Shown here: piece after piece, positions 8,643 through 16,841 of the stretch
How positions within the stretch are numbered: position 1 is the stretch's first letter
Layout: every line of letters starts with the position of its first letter
NCBI GenBank assembly: GCA_965277595.1
Contig: CBDIDH010000002.1
Location: forward strand, 372,001-436,000
Direction of reading: 5' to 3'
Length of the DNA stretch: 64,000 nt
Origin: CBDIDH01 sp965277595
GTDB taxonomy: Bacteria > Planctomycetota > Planctomycetia > Isosphaerales > Isosphaeraceae
The notes under the pieces: generated by a model
What the model was told of the DNA's origin: nothing
Seen by the model: the letters and a program-made list of their open reading frames with translations, nothing else
Database searches by the model: none
Position numbers and translations under genes: made by a program

Positions 8643-9557
8643 TCAAGGGAGCGGGACCGAAAGGGGGTGGATGCCGCCGTCGCTGGCGGTCAAGACGCTC
8701 AGGTTGAGGATTTTACTGGGATCTGCGTTCATGAGAATCCACGCCAGGTGGCCGACCTGTTCGATGACATAGCCGTTGATCGTGAGGATGACGTCGCCAG
8801 TCCGAAGGCCCGCCTTATCCGCCAGACCGCCGGGCGAGACCGCGCTGATCTTGAGTCCCCGCGCGGGACCGGCGACCGGGACAACCTCCATCCCGAGGGT
8901 TTGCTCGGGCCGACCTTCATGACGAAACCCGTCCGGGGCCTGAGGGGCGTTCGAACCGGGTTCGCTGGACGATCCCCCGGTCGCGGCCCTCGTCACGAAC
9001 GGAGCAAAGGTCGTCTCCGGGTCGCCTGTCATTCCGTCGAAGACGCCATAATCGGTGCCGTAACCAGGAGCGCTGGGGTCTGGTTCATGCGACACGACCG
9101 ACGGATCGGGATAAAGAGGTCCGACGCTTCCGAAGTAGTTGGAACAGCCGGGCGTGGGGTAGCCCGGTCCGCCGAAAAACGGGAATGGGGTGATCCCGCC
9201 GAGCCGCCGAAGGGTTGGCCAGGGGTGCGGGTAACCGGGTCCGCCGTAGAAGGGGTAGCCGCCGCCGGCGCCGACGCCCAAAGCGTCGCCGCCGTAACCG
9301 TAACCAGGGTGATACCCGAGTCCAAATCCCTGAAATCCAGGAAAGACACCGGCGGGTCCATATCCCAGGGTGCCGACGGCTGGGATGGCAACCCTGTGCT
9401 TGCCTGAACACCCCTTGTGGCCCATCGAGCATGTCTTCACGTCCGAAAAGTCGCCACCGCTGGCCATTCCTGAGAAGGCACAGAAAGCCCAGATTCGCAG
9501 CCCCGTGGCAAAGGCCGACAAAAGAGCCCGTCCATGGCCTTGACCTCGCGAAATCAT
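8643..9557 (-). CDS. Exported Gly/Tyr/Pro-rich protein with C-terminal PDZ domain
   Basis: The 304-residue product has a hydrophobic N-terminal segment (residues 10-33) that looks like a signal peptide. A region of about 130 residues follows that is dominated by Gly, Pro and Tyr (for example GYHPGYGYGG). The last 90 residues are a PDZ domain: GLKISAVSPGGLADKAGLRTGDVI, with the carboxylate-binding loop and the ING strand. PDZ domains of this type bind peptide C-termini and often regulate periplasmic proteases, but no protease domain is present, so it is probably an adaptor or surface protein. The ATG at 9557 has an AAAGGAA ribosome site. Spacing to the next genes (over 100 bases on both sides) suggests a single-gene unit. 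Confidence 0.75.
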   Translation of the reverse strand: MISRGQGHGRALLSAFATGLRIWAFCAFSGMASGGDFSDVKTCSMGHKGCSGKHRVAIPAVGTLGYGPAGVFPGFQGFGLGYHPGYGYGGDALGVGAGGGYPFYGGPGYPHPWPTLRRLGGITPFPFFGGPGYPTPGCSNYFGSVGPLYPDPSVVSHEPDPSAPGYGTDYGVFDGMTGDPETTFAPFVTRAATGGSSSEPGSNAPQAPDGFRHEGRPEQTLGMEVVPVAGPARGLKISAVSPGGLADKAGLRTGDVILTINGYVIEQVGHLAWILMNADPSKILNLSVLTASDGGIHPLSVPLP

Positions 9558-9590
9558 CGGCGAATTCCTTTCCTCAGGGCATCAGATTTT

Positions 9591-9659
9591 AAACGGGTTC
9601 CACCCGGTTGCGTTTTTTTTTGGTCCTGGGACGGGCGAGCGCAACGTCCCGCTCCCAGG
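9591..9659. terminator. Two adjacent hairpins downstream of the LExLE-motif gene
   Basis: An inverted repeat CCTGGGA/TCCCAGG with further CGGG/CCCG pairing spans 9625-9659, starting six bases after the minus-strand stop codon. A second small hairpin (9592-9609) follows. Between them is a run of nine T on the plus strand. The first hairpin plausibly ends the minus-strand transcript. The T-run orientation would instead fit a plus-strand terminator, for which no gene is seen. Confidence 0.45.
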
Positions 9660-9664
9660 CGAAT

Positions 9665-10414
9665 TTAGAAGTATCCGCCGAAATCAGGCCGGTGCGTCTT
9701 CGAGGAGACAAACTCATAGATCGCCGTGTCGGGCAAGCCGTACTTGATGCCCGCGCCTCCTTCCGCGCCCTGGCCGTACGCGACGATCGAGTCAAGAACT
9801 CGATTGATCGTGGCGGGTTTGTAGGTCAGCCTGAGGAAAATTCCCGACGGACCTGGGATCGCCGCCGAGTACGCCCCGCCGAGGTCGAAGTCGAATCCCG
9901 AGGTGACCACCTGGGGCGCGGGGTAATATTTCTTGGTGAGGACGTAGAAGATAAACTCCTGCCCTGGTTTCCATACCTGGTTGCCGGGTAGGATCGGGAA
10001 GGTGCGTGATTGCCCGGGGAAGTGCACAGTGAATCCGCTACTGGCGTCGAAAGTTTGAGCCGTCCCGTTCCTCACGGCGACGTAGAGGACGTTGTACACC
10101 TGGCCGGGTACCGGCTGCGCCGATTGCACCAGGACGTGACCACTGAAGGGTGGAGTGAGCTTGTTGTTGAAGGGGGTCGGATTGGTGATCCGGTAGACGA
10201 GGAAACCGTAATTCGGTTTCGTCGCGCTTGCGGAAATTGTTGATGCCGCAATCGCTTGCTGGCTGCCGCTCGACTTCAGAACCATACCGACGGCAGCGGG
10301 CGTTCCCTGCGTCGGGGCAGCGTGGAGAGGTGTCGACGTCCCCGGGCTTAGCACCCGCCTCATTTCCAGCGGTTCAAGGACAGGGCGTGTCCTTGCATTC
10401 GGTCGCGGACGCAT
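9665..10414 (-). CDS. Surface-type protein with planctomycete LExLExRxLLS N-terminus
   Basis: The 249-residue protein starts with a basic stretch followed by VLEPLEMRRVLSPG, the N-terminal motif of planctomycete extracellular proteins (Pfam Planc_extracel type). No ordinary hydrophobic signal peptide follows. The remainder is rich in Thr, Pro and beta-strand-forming residues (for example YGFLVYRITNPTPFNNKL and GFTVHFPGQSRTF) and looks like one or two beta-sandwich domains. The start at 10414 has GGGGAGGG eight bases upstream and fits the motif position; a longer frame to 10474 adds a Pro/Arg-rich extension without a ribosome site. Its function is unknown. It is probably exported or surface-attached. 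Confidence 0.65.
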   Translation of the reverse strand: MRPRPNARTRPVLEPLEMRRVLSPGTSTPLHAAPTQGTPAAVGMVLKSSGSQQAIAASTISASATKPNYGFLVYRITNPTPFNNKLTPPFSGHVLVQSAQPVPGQVYNVLYVAVRNGTAQTFDASSGFTVHFPGQSRTFPILPGNQVWKPGQEFIFYVLTKKYYPAPQVVTSGFDFDLGGAYSAAIPGPSGIFLRLTYKPATINRVLDSIVAYGQGAEGGAGIKYGLPDTAIYEFVSSKTHRPDFGGYF

Positions 10415-10669
10415 GAACCAGACCCTCCCCCTCCGTGGAGCGCGAGAACCCGGGGCAGGGTCCCTCGACAGCATTCTCTTCGTGGGTCGCGGTGACGGCG
10501 ATTAACTAAGACAGTTCCCACCTTTCTGAATAACATCGGCTCAGCGGCCGGTTCAAATCAAGGAAAGTTGACGCGCTCAATCGGATGGGATGGCCCGCGA
10601 ACTCGCGACGTGGACCAGAAAACCTCGACGTCAGACCTCCGGGAATTACGCACCGCACGCGAACGAGTC

Positions 10670-11056
10670 TCAACGCCTCACGGGGTAGTAGAAATAGGAC
10701 CGGCTGACTGGGTTGTAGTAGAGTGGATAGCGATAGCCGTCGCCCGGGGTGTACGTGAAGGTCGTCAGATACGGTGTGGCCGCGGCGAGAGGGCTGCTAG
10801 GAGCCGAGACACCGGCATAACCCGATCGGTAATCAACCATGCCGCGCGTTCCACCGGATCCAAAGACGTAGGAGTCAAATCGCGTGGATGGACCTCGGGG
10901 CAGGATATCTGTTCCCCGGCCGATGGTTCCTTCCGCGCCGATCCCGTAGTAGTCTCCAATGCGTTTGCTTTGCTGCCCGATCGCTGGATTCGCCAGGCCA
11001 AACAGGCCCGCGAACAGGATAGCTGCCTTGAGAAGTGAAATGTGTGTACTGCTCAT
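10670..11056 (-). CDS. Small exported Tyr-rich protein
   Basis: The 128-residue product has a clear signal peptide (MSSTHISLLKAAILFAGLFG, cleavage expected after ANPAIG). The mature part of about 100 residues is rich in Gly, Tyr, Ser and Pro and ends in YNPVSRSYFYYPVRR. No Cys is present. The same plan (signal peptide, Pro/Tyr-rich body, YYYP-x-x-R tail) occurs in the small protein at 46932-47258, so the two may belong to one planctomycete family. It has its own promoter-like sequence about 310 bases upstream. Its function is unknown. Confidence 0.7.
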   Translation of the reverse strand: MSSTHISLLKAAILFAGLFGLANPAIGQQSKRIGDYYGIGAEGTIGRGTDILPRGPSTRFDSYVFGSGGTRGMVDYRSGYAGVSAPSSPLAAATPYLTTFTYTPGDGYRYPLYYNPVSRSYFYYPVRR

Positions 11057-11567
11057 CGCATGTGTCCTTGATGTATTGGATTTTTTGATCCCAAAAAACC
11101 CTCCCTGATTTCGCGAGGTCGTCCTAATTTGGGCCTATCGTCGAACAAAAACCCGGCCCTTGCGTCAAGGAGATTAAAGCACAGATCCGAGGACCTAAAC
11201 GAGGAACCAAGTTGCCACCGAACCGGTCGTGATGAGAGAGGCCGGGCAGGCGGACCCTGGAACGATGGAGCGTCGTCGGCACCGGGACAGGAGGCAACCC
11301 TGTACCCATGCTTGAGAAGATTTCGGCGACGCACTCGTCATCCTTCCGAAACTTCCGGAAGAACCCCATAAATATTATAATGTGCAAAGTCTAAATTTCA
11401 ATGAACGCGACGGGCCGCGACGTCGATTTCGGCCGGAAAAATTCTAAGGCAACGTAATCCGCTACACTTGAATCGCGGTGACACAGGACCGAAACGTTCC
11501 GGCACTGGTTTCGGTCCCACTCGATCGATTTCGGAAGCGGCGGTACATCTCGGCCCGACTATTCGTT
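11057..11567. other. Long intergenic region upstream of the small exported protein
   Basis: The 511 bases hold no convincing gene. The strip 11365-11405 is markedly AT-rich compared with its surroundings and contains a good promoter match on the minus strand. The stretch between that promoter and the gene would be a leader of about 310 bases. Confidence 0.5.
11374..11401 (-). promoter_or_regulatory. Strong sigma70-like promoter, minus strand
   Basis: TTGAAA (11401-11396), a 16-base spacer and a perfect TATAAT (11379-11374) are read on the minus strand. The next gene in that direction is the small exported protein at 11056, so the predicted transcript has an unusually long leader of about 310 bases. 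The -10 core is nearly palindromic (ATTATAAT), so a plus-strand -10 exists too, but it has no -35 partner. Confidence 0.5.
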
Positions 11568-13331
11568 TTATCGAGTGGCCGGGGGCGGGCCATTGCCGAC
11601 GGGAGGGAGATACCCGGGCCGGGTCACATCGACCGGCACCGTTGGCCCCGGTGGCTGACGCGCCGCCACCTCGGAGGCTGGATACCCGAGGGCGTGGAAG
11701 AGCGCGAATTGAGCCCGGTTGTACTCGGAGACGGTGGTGAAGTACTCGTCGAAGGCACGTTGCAAGAGCTGGAGTGCGTAGATAGCTTCCTGAGGCCGGC
11801 TGATCAGCACCAGAACGTCGCCGAATCGACTGGTTTGCTTCAGACCCTCGGCGGATCCATTATAGGTAATGATGCCGGTACGCAAGGCACGGTCGGCCTG
11901 GGCGACCCGGGCCGCCGCTGACTGGAGTCTTGCGAGTGACTGGTTCACGTCCGCCGCGACCATGTCCTGAGTCCGGCGGAGTTCGACAATCGCCCGCGAC
12001 TCCTGGCCACGTTCCGCCTTGATCCGCGCGAGGTTTCCCGCGCCGAGACTCTTGAGCTGCCAGATGAGTTGTATGCTCACATCGTCGCGGCCCCGCCACT
12101 GGTTTAAGCTGCTATTCGGGCCGAGGCCGAAGATCCCGGCCTGGAGTAGCATGCCGCCGGGCGTCTGGTAGCCGTTGAGCAAGACGACAGGGACGAGTGG
12201 ACGGACCTTCTCGCGCTTGATGCCGACCGCCGCCGCCTCGATAAGTGCGCGACGCGAGGCGACCTCGGGGCGGTTGGTCAGGGCGATCGCCATGAGGTTA
12301 TCGAGCGTCCGGTTGGGGTCGACAAGGCTGATCTGCGCGTGGTCGTGCTCCAGAGGCTCGACCACGGCCCGGGGGTCGAGCCGGAGAACCCGAGTCAGCC
12401 GGGCGCTCTGAACGCGCCACTGCTGTTTCGCCGTGACTGCCTGTTGCTGGAGGTCGGCCACCATGTTCCGCGCCCGGTCGACTTCATACATTGGAACCAG
12501 GTCGCGTCCGAGCTCGGCGATGCGATTGACCAGTTCGTGCCCGCGTTCGATGGTGTAGAGAGCACTGGCGTAGATTCCACGAGACTGGTGGACCATGAAG
12601 TAGGCGTCGGCCGTCTCTAACAGCGCGTCGTTCTTGGCCGACTGGATATCCCACTGTCGGGCGTTCAGGTTCTGGCGGGCAACGAGGGGCTGGTAGATGG
12701 CATCGGTCATGGAGAGCATTCCGGTGAGCCCGGCGCCGGCGTAGAAGAAATTCGTGCTGGGGGCGGTCATGATCCCCTTGTTGAAGTCGGGGCCGCCGCC
12801 GTCGTGGCGAAGATAGTCAAATCCGAGGTTGAAGTCGGGAACCCAGAGAGCCTTCGCCCGCGTGAGCTCGGCCTCGGCGACCCAGACCCGAGCCTGTGCC
12901 GCGGCGACGATCAAGGGTCGGGCGTCGGAAAGCTTCAAGGCGGCGGCCAGCGTGATCGGGAACCGTCGATCGTCGGGGGCGAAGGGTGCGGCCTTGAGCC
13001 GAGGCGCTGCCGCCAGGGGGGTTGGTGGAGTTGGTCTTGATGCTGGAATTGTGGGCAATGGCAAAGGCAACGCCGCCGCGTCGGGGAATTCACGCATTGT
13101 GGGGCGTGAAGGTTCGGGCATCGACTCTCGATCCCGGCCGCTCTGTCGGACGAATCGCTCGATGTCTGAAGACACGGCGGAAGGCAAGGCCTCGGGCGTC
13201 GGCGGGCCGACAGGCTTCGTTCTCAAGGCGGGGTCGACGGCCGGAGGCTGGACCTCGCCGGCGCCGACCGCGATCCCGCACCCGAGCAGGGCGATGACGA
13301 GGATTGGAGTCCATGCCGCGCGTCCGCTCAT
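11568..13331 (-). CDS. TolC-family outer membrane efflux protein (copy 1)
   Basis: The 587-residue protein has a signal peptide (MSGRAAWTPILVIALLGCGI). About 130 low-complexity Pro/Ala residues follow, then the outer-membrane factor domain with two helical-hairpin repeats. Signature stretches are the start of the first repeat (ALKLSDARPLIVAAAQARV), the alpha-helical barrel QQAVTAKQQWRVQSARLTR and the second-repeat end STVSEYNRAQFALFHALGYP, typical of TolC/NodT/CusC factors. It is the last gene of an RND operon and would form the outer-membrane exit duct for the pump encoded upstream. It is closely similar over its whole length to the next gene upstream (13470-15089), including the identical C-terminal LPPVGNGPPPATR, so the pair arose by tandem duplication. 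Confidence 0.9.
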   Translation of the reverse strand: MSGRAAWTPILVIALLGCGIAVGAGEVQPPAVDPALRTKPVGPPTPEALPSAVSSDIERFVRQSGRDRESMPEPSRPTMREFPDAAALPLPLPTIPASRPTPPTPLAAAPRLKAAPFAPDDRRFPITLAAALKLSDARPLIVAAAQARVWVAEAELTRAKALWVPDFNLGFDYLRHDGGGPDFNKGIMTAPSTNFFYAGAGLTGMLSMTDAIYQPLVARQNLNARQWDIQSAKNDALLETADAYFMVHQSRGIYASALYTIERGHELVNRIAELGRDLVPMYEVDRARNMVADLQQQAVTAKQQWRVQSARLTRVLRLDPRAVVEPLEHDHAQISLVDPNRTLDNLMAIALTNRPEVASRRALIEAAAVGIKREKVRPLVPVVLLNGYQTPGGMLLQAGIFGLGPNSSLNQWRGRDDVSIQLIWQLKSLGAGNLARIKAERGQESRAIVELRRTQDMVAADVNQSLARLQSAAARVAQADRALRTGIITYNGSAEGLKQTSRFGDVLVLISRPQEAIYALQLLQRAFDEYFTTVSEYNRAQFALFHALGYPASEVAARQPPGPTVPVDVTRPGYLPPVGNGPPPATR

Positions 13332-13469
13332 GACGAACCCCGGTCGGTCCGAGGGTTTCTGGATCGCTTCCGAGGCATGAACGGTTCCCTCCGTTCGAGC
13401 ATTCTTGACGCACTCCAGTGCGATCGGATGAGCTTGGAATACGACGGCCTTGTCGGATTCGCTCTGTTC

Positions 13470-15089
13470 TCAGCGGGTCGCGGGGGGCGGGCCGTTGCCG
13501 ACCGGAGGAAGATATCCGGGCCGGGTCACGTCCACCGGCACCACCGAGCCCGGCGGCTGACGCTCGGCCACCTCGCGGGCTGGATATCCCAGGGCATGAA
13601 AGAGCGCGAACTGAGCCCGGTTGTACTCGGAGACGGTGGTGAAGTACTCGTCAAAGGCACGTTGCAAAAGCTGGAGTGCATAAACCGCTTCCTGCGGTCG
13701 GCTGATCAGCACCAGGACGTCGCCGAATCGACTGGTTTGCTTCAGACCCTCAACAGTTCCGTTGTAAGTGATAATTCCCGTGCGCAGGGCGCGATCGGCC
13801 TGAAAGACGCGAACCGCGGCGGACTGGAGCCGGGCGCGGGCCTGAGTAACTTCCTCGGCCACATGGTCCTGCGCGTCGAAGAGTTCGACGGCGGCGAGCG
13901 ATTCGATACCGCGTTGCGCCTTGATCATGGCGAGGTTGCCGATACCCAGGTTGCTGAGTTGCCAGAGCGGCTGGATACTGAAGTCGTCGCGGCCACGCCA
14001 CTGATTCAAGCTGCTATTGGGGCCGAACCCGAAGATTCCGGCCTGGAGCATTTCCATTGGAGTTTGAAACCCGTTGAGCATGAGGACGGGGACGAGCGGT
14101 CGAGCTTTCTCTCGACGGATTCCAGCCTCGGCGGCCTGAACCAGAGCTCGCCGCGCGGCAATCTCGGGGCGATTGGTGAGGGCGACGGCCATGAGGTCGT
14201 CGAGCTCGCGGCCAGGGTCGATCAGGGTGATCTGCGCATGGTCGTGCTCCAGCGGATCAAGCACCGCGCGGGGGTCGAGCCGGAGAACGCGAGTCAGCCG
14301 AGCACTCTGAACACGCCACTGTTGTTTCGCCGTGACCGCCTGTTGCTGGAGGTCGGCCACCATGTTTCGCGCCCGGTCGACCTCGAACCCCTGGGTCAGG
14401 TCGCGGCTCAGTGCGGAGATCTGATTGACCAGATCGTGACCGCGTTCGACGGTGTAGAGCGCGCTGGCGTAAAGGCCCCGATACTGGTGGACCATGAAGT
14501 ACGCGTCGGCCGTCTCCATCAGGGCGTCGTTCTTAGCCGTCTGCACGTTCCAGTGTCCGGCGTTCAGCGTCTGTCGAGCCACGAGGGGCTCGAAAATGGC
14601 GTCGGTCGTGGGGATGACTCCGAGGCCGCTCCCGGTGAGTCCGGCGCCGGCGTAGAAGAAATTCGTGCTCGGGGCGGTCATGATCCCCTTGTTGAAGTCG
14701 GGGCCGCCGCCGTCGTGGCGAATGTAGTCAAAGCCGACATTGAAGTCGGGAACCCAGAGTACCTTCGCCCGCGTCAGCTCGGCCTCGGCAACCCAGACAC
14801 GCGCCTGGGCCGCGGCAACGATCAAAGGCCGGGCGTCGGAAAGCCGCAAGGCCGTAGCCAGTGTGATCGGGAACCGTCGGTCGTCGGCAGTAAAGGGCGC
14901 CGGCTTGAGCCGGGGCGTCGTGGCCAGGGGCGATGGCGGCGTGGAAAAAGCTGAAGAGCCCGGCGGAGCCGATGTCGGTCTTGAGGCGGAGGGCAAAGAA
15001 GGGGCCTGGGCCGCGCAGGGAGTGGATTCGGCCTGTAGGAAGAACAGGACCGCGGCGTGCATCCATGCGTAGAGGGTTCGATCCTTCAT
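13470..15089 (-). CDS. TolC-family outer membrane efflux protein (copy 2)
   Basis: This 539-residue paralogue of the downstream TolC-family gene starts at ATG 15089 (MKDRTLYAWMHAAVLFFLQA, a signal peptide). The longer frame to 15188 is unlikely because it precedes the signal sequence. It shares with copy 1 long near-identical blocks, among them DFNKGIMTAPSTNFFYAGAG, QQAVTAKQQWRVQSARLTR and the C-terminus. It has a shorter Pro/Ser linker and an extra GSGLGVIPTT insertion. As in copy 1, the two coiled-coil repeat halves characteristic of outer-membrane efflux factors are visible. It lies between the TPR protein and copy 1, all in one direction. The two copies may form alternative or mixed trimers with the same RND pump. 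Confidence 0.9.
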   Translation of the reverse strand: MKDRTLYAWMHAAVLFFLQAESTPCAAQAPSLPSASRPTSAPPGSSAFSTPPSPLATTPRLKPAPFTADDRRFPITLATALRLSDARPLIVAAAQARVWVAEAELTRAKVLWVPDFNVGFDYIRHDGGGPDFNKGIMTAPSTNFFYAGAGLTGSGLGVIPTTDAIFEPLVARQTLNAGHWNVQTAKNDALMETADAYFMVHQYRGLYASALYTVERGHDLVNQISALSRDLTQGFEVDRARNMVADLQQQAVTAKQQWRVQSARLTRVLRLDPRAVLDPLEHDHAQITLIDPGRELDDLMAVALTNRPEIAARRALVQAAEAGIRREKARPLVPVLMLNGFQTPMEMLQAGIFGFGPNSSLNQWRGRDDFSIQPLWQLSNLGIGNLAMIKAQRGIESLAAVELFDAQDHVAEEVTQARARLQSAAVRVFQADRALRTGIITYNGTVEGLKQTSRFGDVLVLISRPQEAVYALQLLQRAFDEYFTTVSEYNRAQFALFHALGYPAREVAERQPPGSVVPVDVTRPGYLPPVGNGPPPATR

Positions 15090-15235
15090 GATTGATGAAG
15101 CCCCATCCCTGGATCGAGGCCCGCGGCACGTTCGAAACCGTTCCGACAAGGCCGAATGGGAGGATTCATCGGCCAGTCCGGTTCCCAACGATCACAATAT
15201 TCGGGGCGAATGGGAGGCTTCCTCGGAGACACGGG

Positions 15236-16765
15236 TTAACCCGACGCTGCGAACTGCTTACGCCACTTCCTCGCCTCGTCTTTCTTGCCCCAGGCGTCGT
15301 AAAGTTTCACGAGGCGTTCAAGGGCTTTAGCGAGTCGGGGTTGTTCGGCGGAAGGAATCTCATCTTCACGCTGTTTCATGCCGTCATAGCCGGAGACGAG
15401 GAGCGGTTCGGCCTCGGCGAACTTGTGCTGATCGAGAAGCGCCTCGCCGAGCATCGATTTCGCGTCAAAGGTATTCCAGTCGTTGGGCTGGATCTTTTGA
15501 CGGATGTTCAGGCACTCACGGAGTTTCAGTTCAGCCTCGTCATATTTCTTCTGGACAAGGAGCATTGATCCATTAACGGCGAGCGCATTGGCCTGGCCGG
15601 GCGAGTTGGGGGGGCGGTCGAAAAGGTGTCCCGCCTCGACCGTCCGGTTCGCGAGGCGGTAGGCGACGGCGAGCTGGTTCCGGCAAGCGGCCGTGATGGG
15701 CTGATTGACTCCCTGGATCGCGCCGAGCAGCGACAAGGCCCGCTCGTACTGCTTGACCGCCTGCGCCGGGTCTCCCACGTTCAGGTAGGCCAGGCCGAGC
15801 ATCTCGCGGACCCGAGCCTCGGCCATCGGCCGGTCGGCGAAGGCTTCGGCCACCTGCGCCTCGGTCTGGTCCACCGCCTTGCGAAACGACAGGTCTTTCC
15901 GTTGGCCCTCGGCCCAGAAGGCTTCGGAGATCGGCGTATCTCCGGAACGACCCGCCGAGAGAAGCGTCTTTTTGATAAAATCGAGTACGGCGCTCGTTTC
16001 CTTCTCCTCATGGTCTGACGCCTTTTTCGCCGCCTGGGACTCCTGAAGTTGCTTGACTGCCGCGAGCCAGGCCGACTGCGCCTGGAGCAACTCGCCGCTG
16101 TTCTGGTCCTTTGAAGACGCGTCGGAGGTCTTGCCCGAGTCGGAATCCTTGCTGGAATCGGAATCCTTGTCGGACCCGGACTCCTTGCCCGACCCGGAAT
16201 CTTTGCCCGAAGACGTCTTGTCGTTCGACTTCGAGGGACCGAAGAAATACGAGTACCCCGCAGAGCCGACGATACCGCAGACGAGGGCCACGGCGCCCGA
16301 GTACAGTAACATCCTGGTCATCGAGATCGGTGGTTGGCCCGCCTTGTCGTGCTCGTTTTTGGCGTGATCGCCAGAGCCTTTCTTGCCTTCCTCGTCGTCG
16401 TTCTTTCCCTGATCGGACGACTCGTTCCGAGCATTTCCGTTCGGTTTCGAAGAGTCCTTGCGACCATTGCCCGACGCGTTTCCGTTCGCCGCATTGTTCG
16501 AGGCCGACTCGACGGGGACGACGATGAGGTGGGGATTGAGCGCGGCCTCGGCGCCTCGGATTCGGCTTGTTTCGATGACTGTTGACCGGTCGGGCTGGCC
16601 CTTCCAGTCGGGCGGGTACGCATTTCCCGACTGGACGACGGGATCGTCGGTGCCGATGACCCGCGGGCCTGTCTCCGAACGGTTGTTTCCCTTCTCAGGA
16701 TCGCCCTGGGGGGGCGAGTCAGATTTCGAGGGCTCGTCAAGCGGCTTCGGATCGTTCGTTTCCAT
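15236..16765 (-). CDS. Single-span membrane protein with C-terminal TPR repeats
   Basis: The 509-residue protein begins at ATG 16765 behind GGGGGA. It has a hydrophilic N-terminal region of about 140 residues rich in Asn, Lys, Asp and Ser, then one transmembrane helix (MLLYSGAVALVCGIVGSAGY, around residues 147-166). A striking linker of alternating Ser/Asp/Lys/Gly follows, then about 270 residues of tetratricopeptide repeats. Examples are LAYLNVGDPAQAVKQYERAL and LLVQKKYDEAELKLRECL. It is predicted to face the periplasm with its TPRs. It sits inside the RND efflux operon between adaptor and outer-membrane factor. A scaffold role for assembly of the pump or a partner complex is an inference. 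Confidence 0.8.
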   Translation of the reverse strand: METNDPKPLDEPSKSDSPPQGDPEKGNNRSETGPRVIGTDDPVVQSGNAYPPDWKGQPDRSTVIETSRIRGAEAALNPHLIVVPVESASNNAANGNASGNGRKDSSKPNGNARNESSDQGKNDDEEGKKGSGDHAKNEHDKAGQPPISMTRMLLYSGAVALVCGIVGSAGYSYFFGPSKSNDKTSSGKDSGSGKESGSDKDSDSSKDSDSGKTSDASSKDQNSGELLQAQSAWLAAVKQLQESQAAKKASDHEEKETSAVLDFIKKTLLSAGRSGDTPISEAFWAEGQRKDLSFRKAVDQTEAQVAEAFADRPMAEARVREMLGLAYLNVGDPAQAVKQYERALSLLGAIQGVNQPITAACRNQLAVAYRLANRTVEAGHLFDRPPNSPGQANALAVNGSMLLVQKKYDEAELKLRECLNIRQKIQPNDWNTFDAKSMLGEALLDQHKFAEAEPLLVSGYDGMKQREDEIPSAEQPRLAKALERLVKLYDAWGKKDEARKWRKQFAASG

Positions 16766-16841
16766 CAGAAATCCCCCGACAAACGGGTTATCAAGTGTAT
16801 TGGAGTCTACGAGACAAGGTTCGCCGAACGCGGGAGGTCGG

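Noticed and set aside
10545..10565. tRNA-like TPsiC-arm sequence GGTTCAAATC
   Set aside because: No acceptor stem or other arms can be built around it; judged a chance match.
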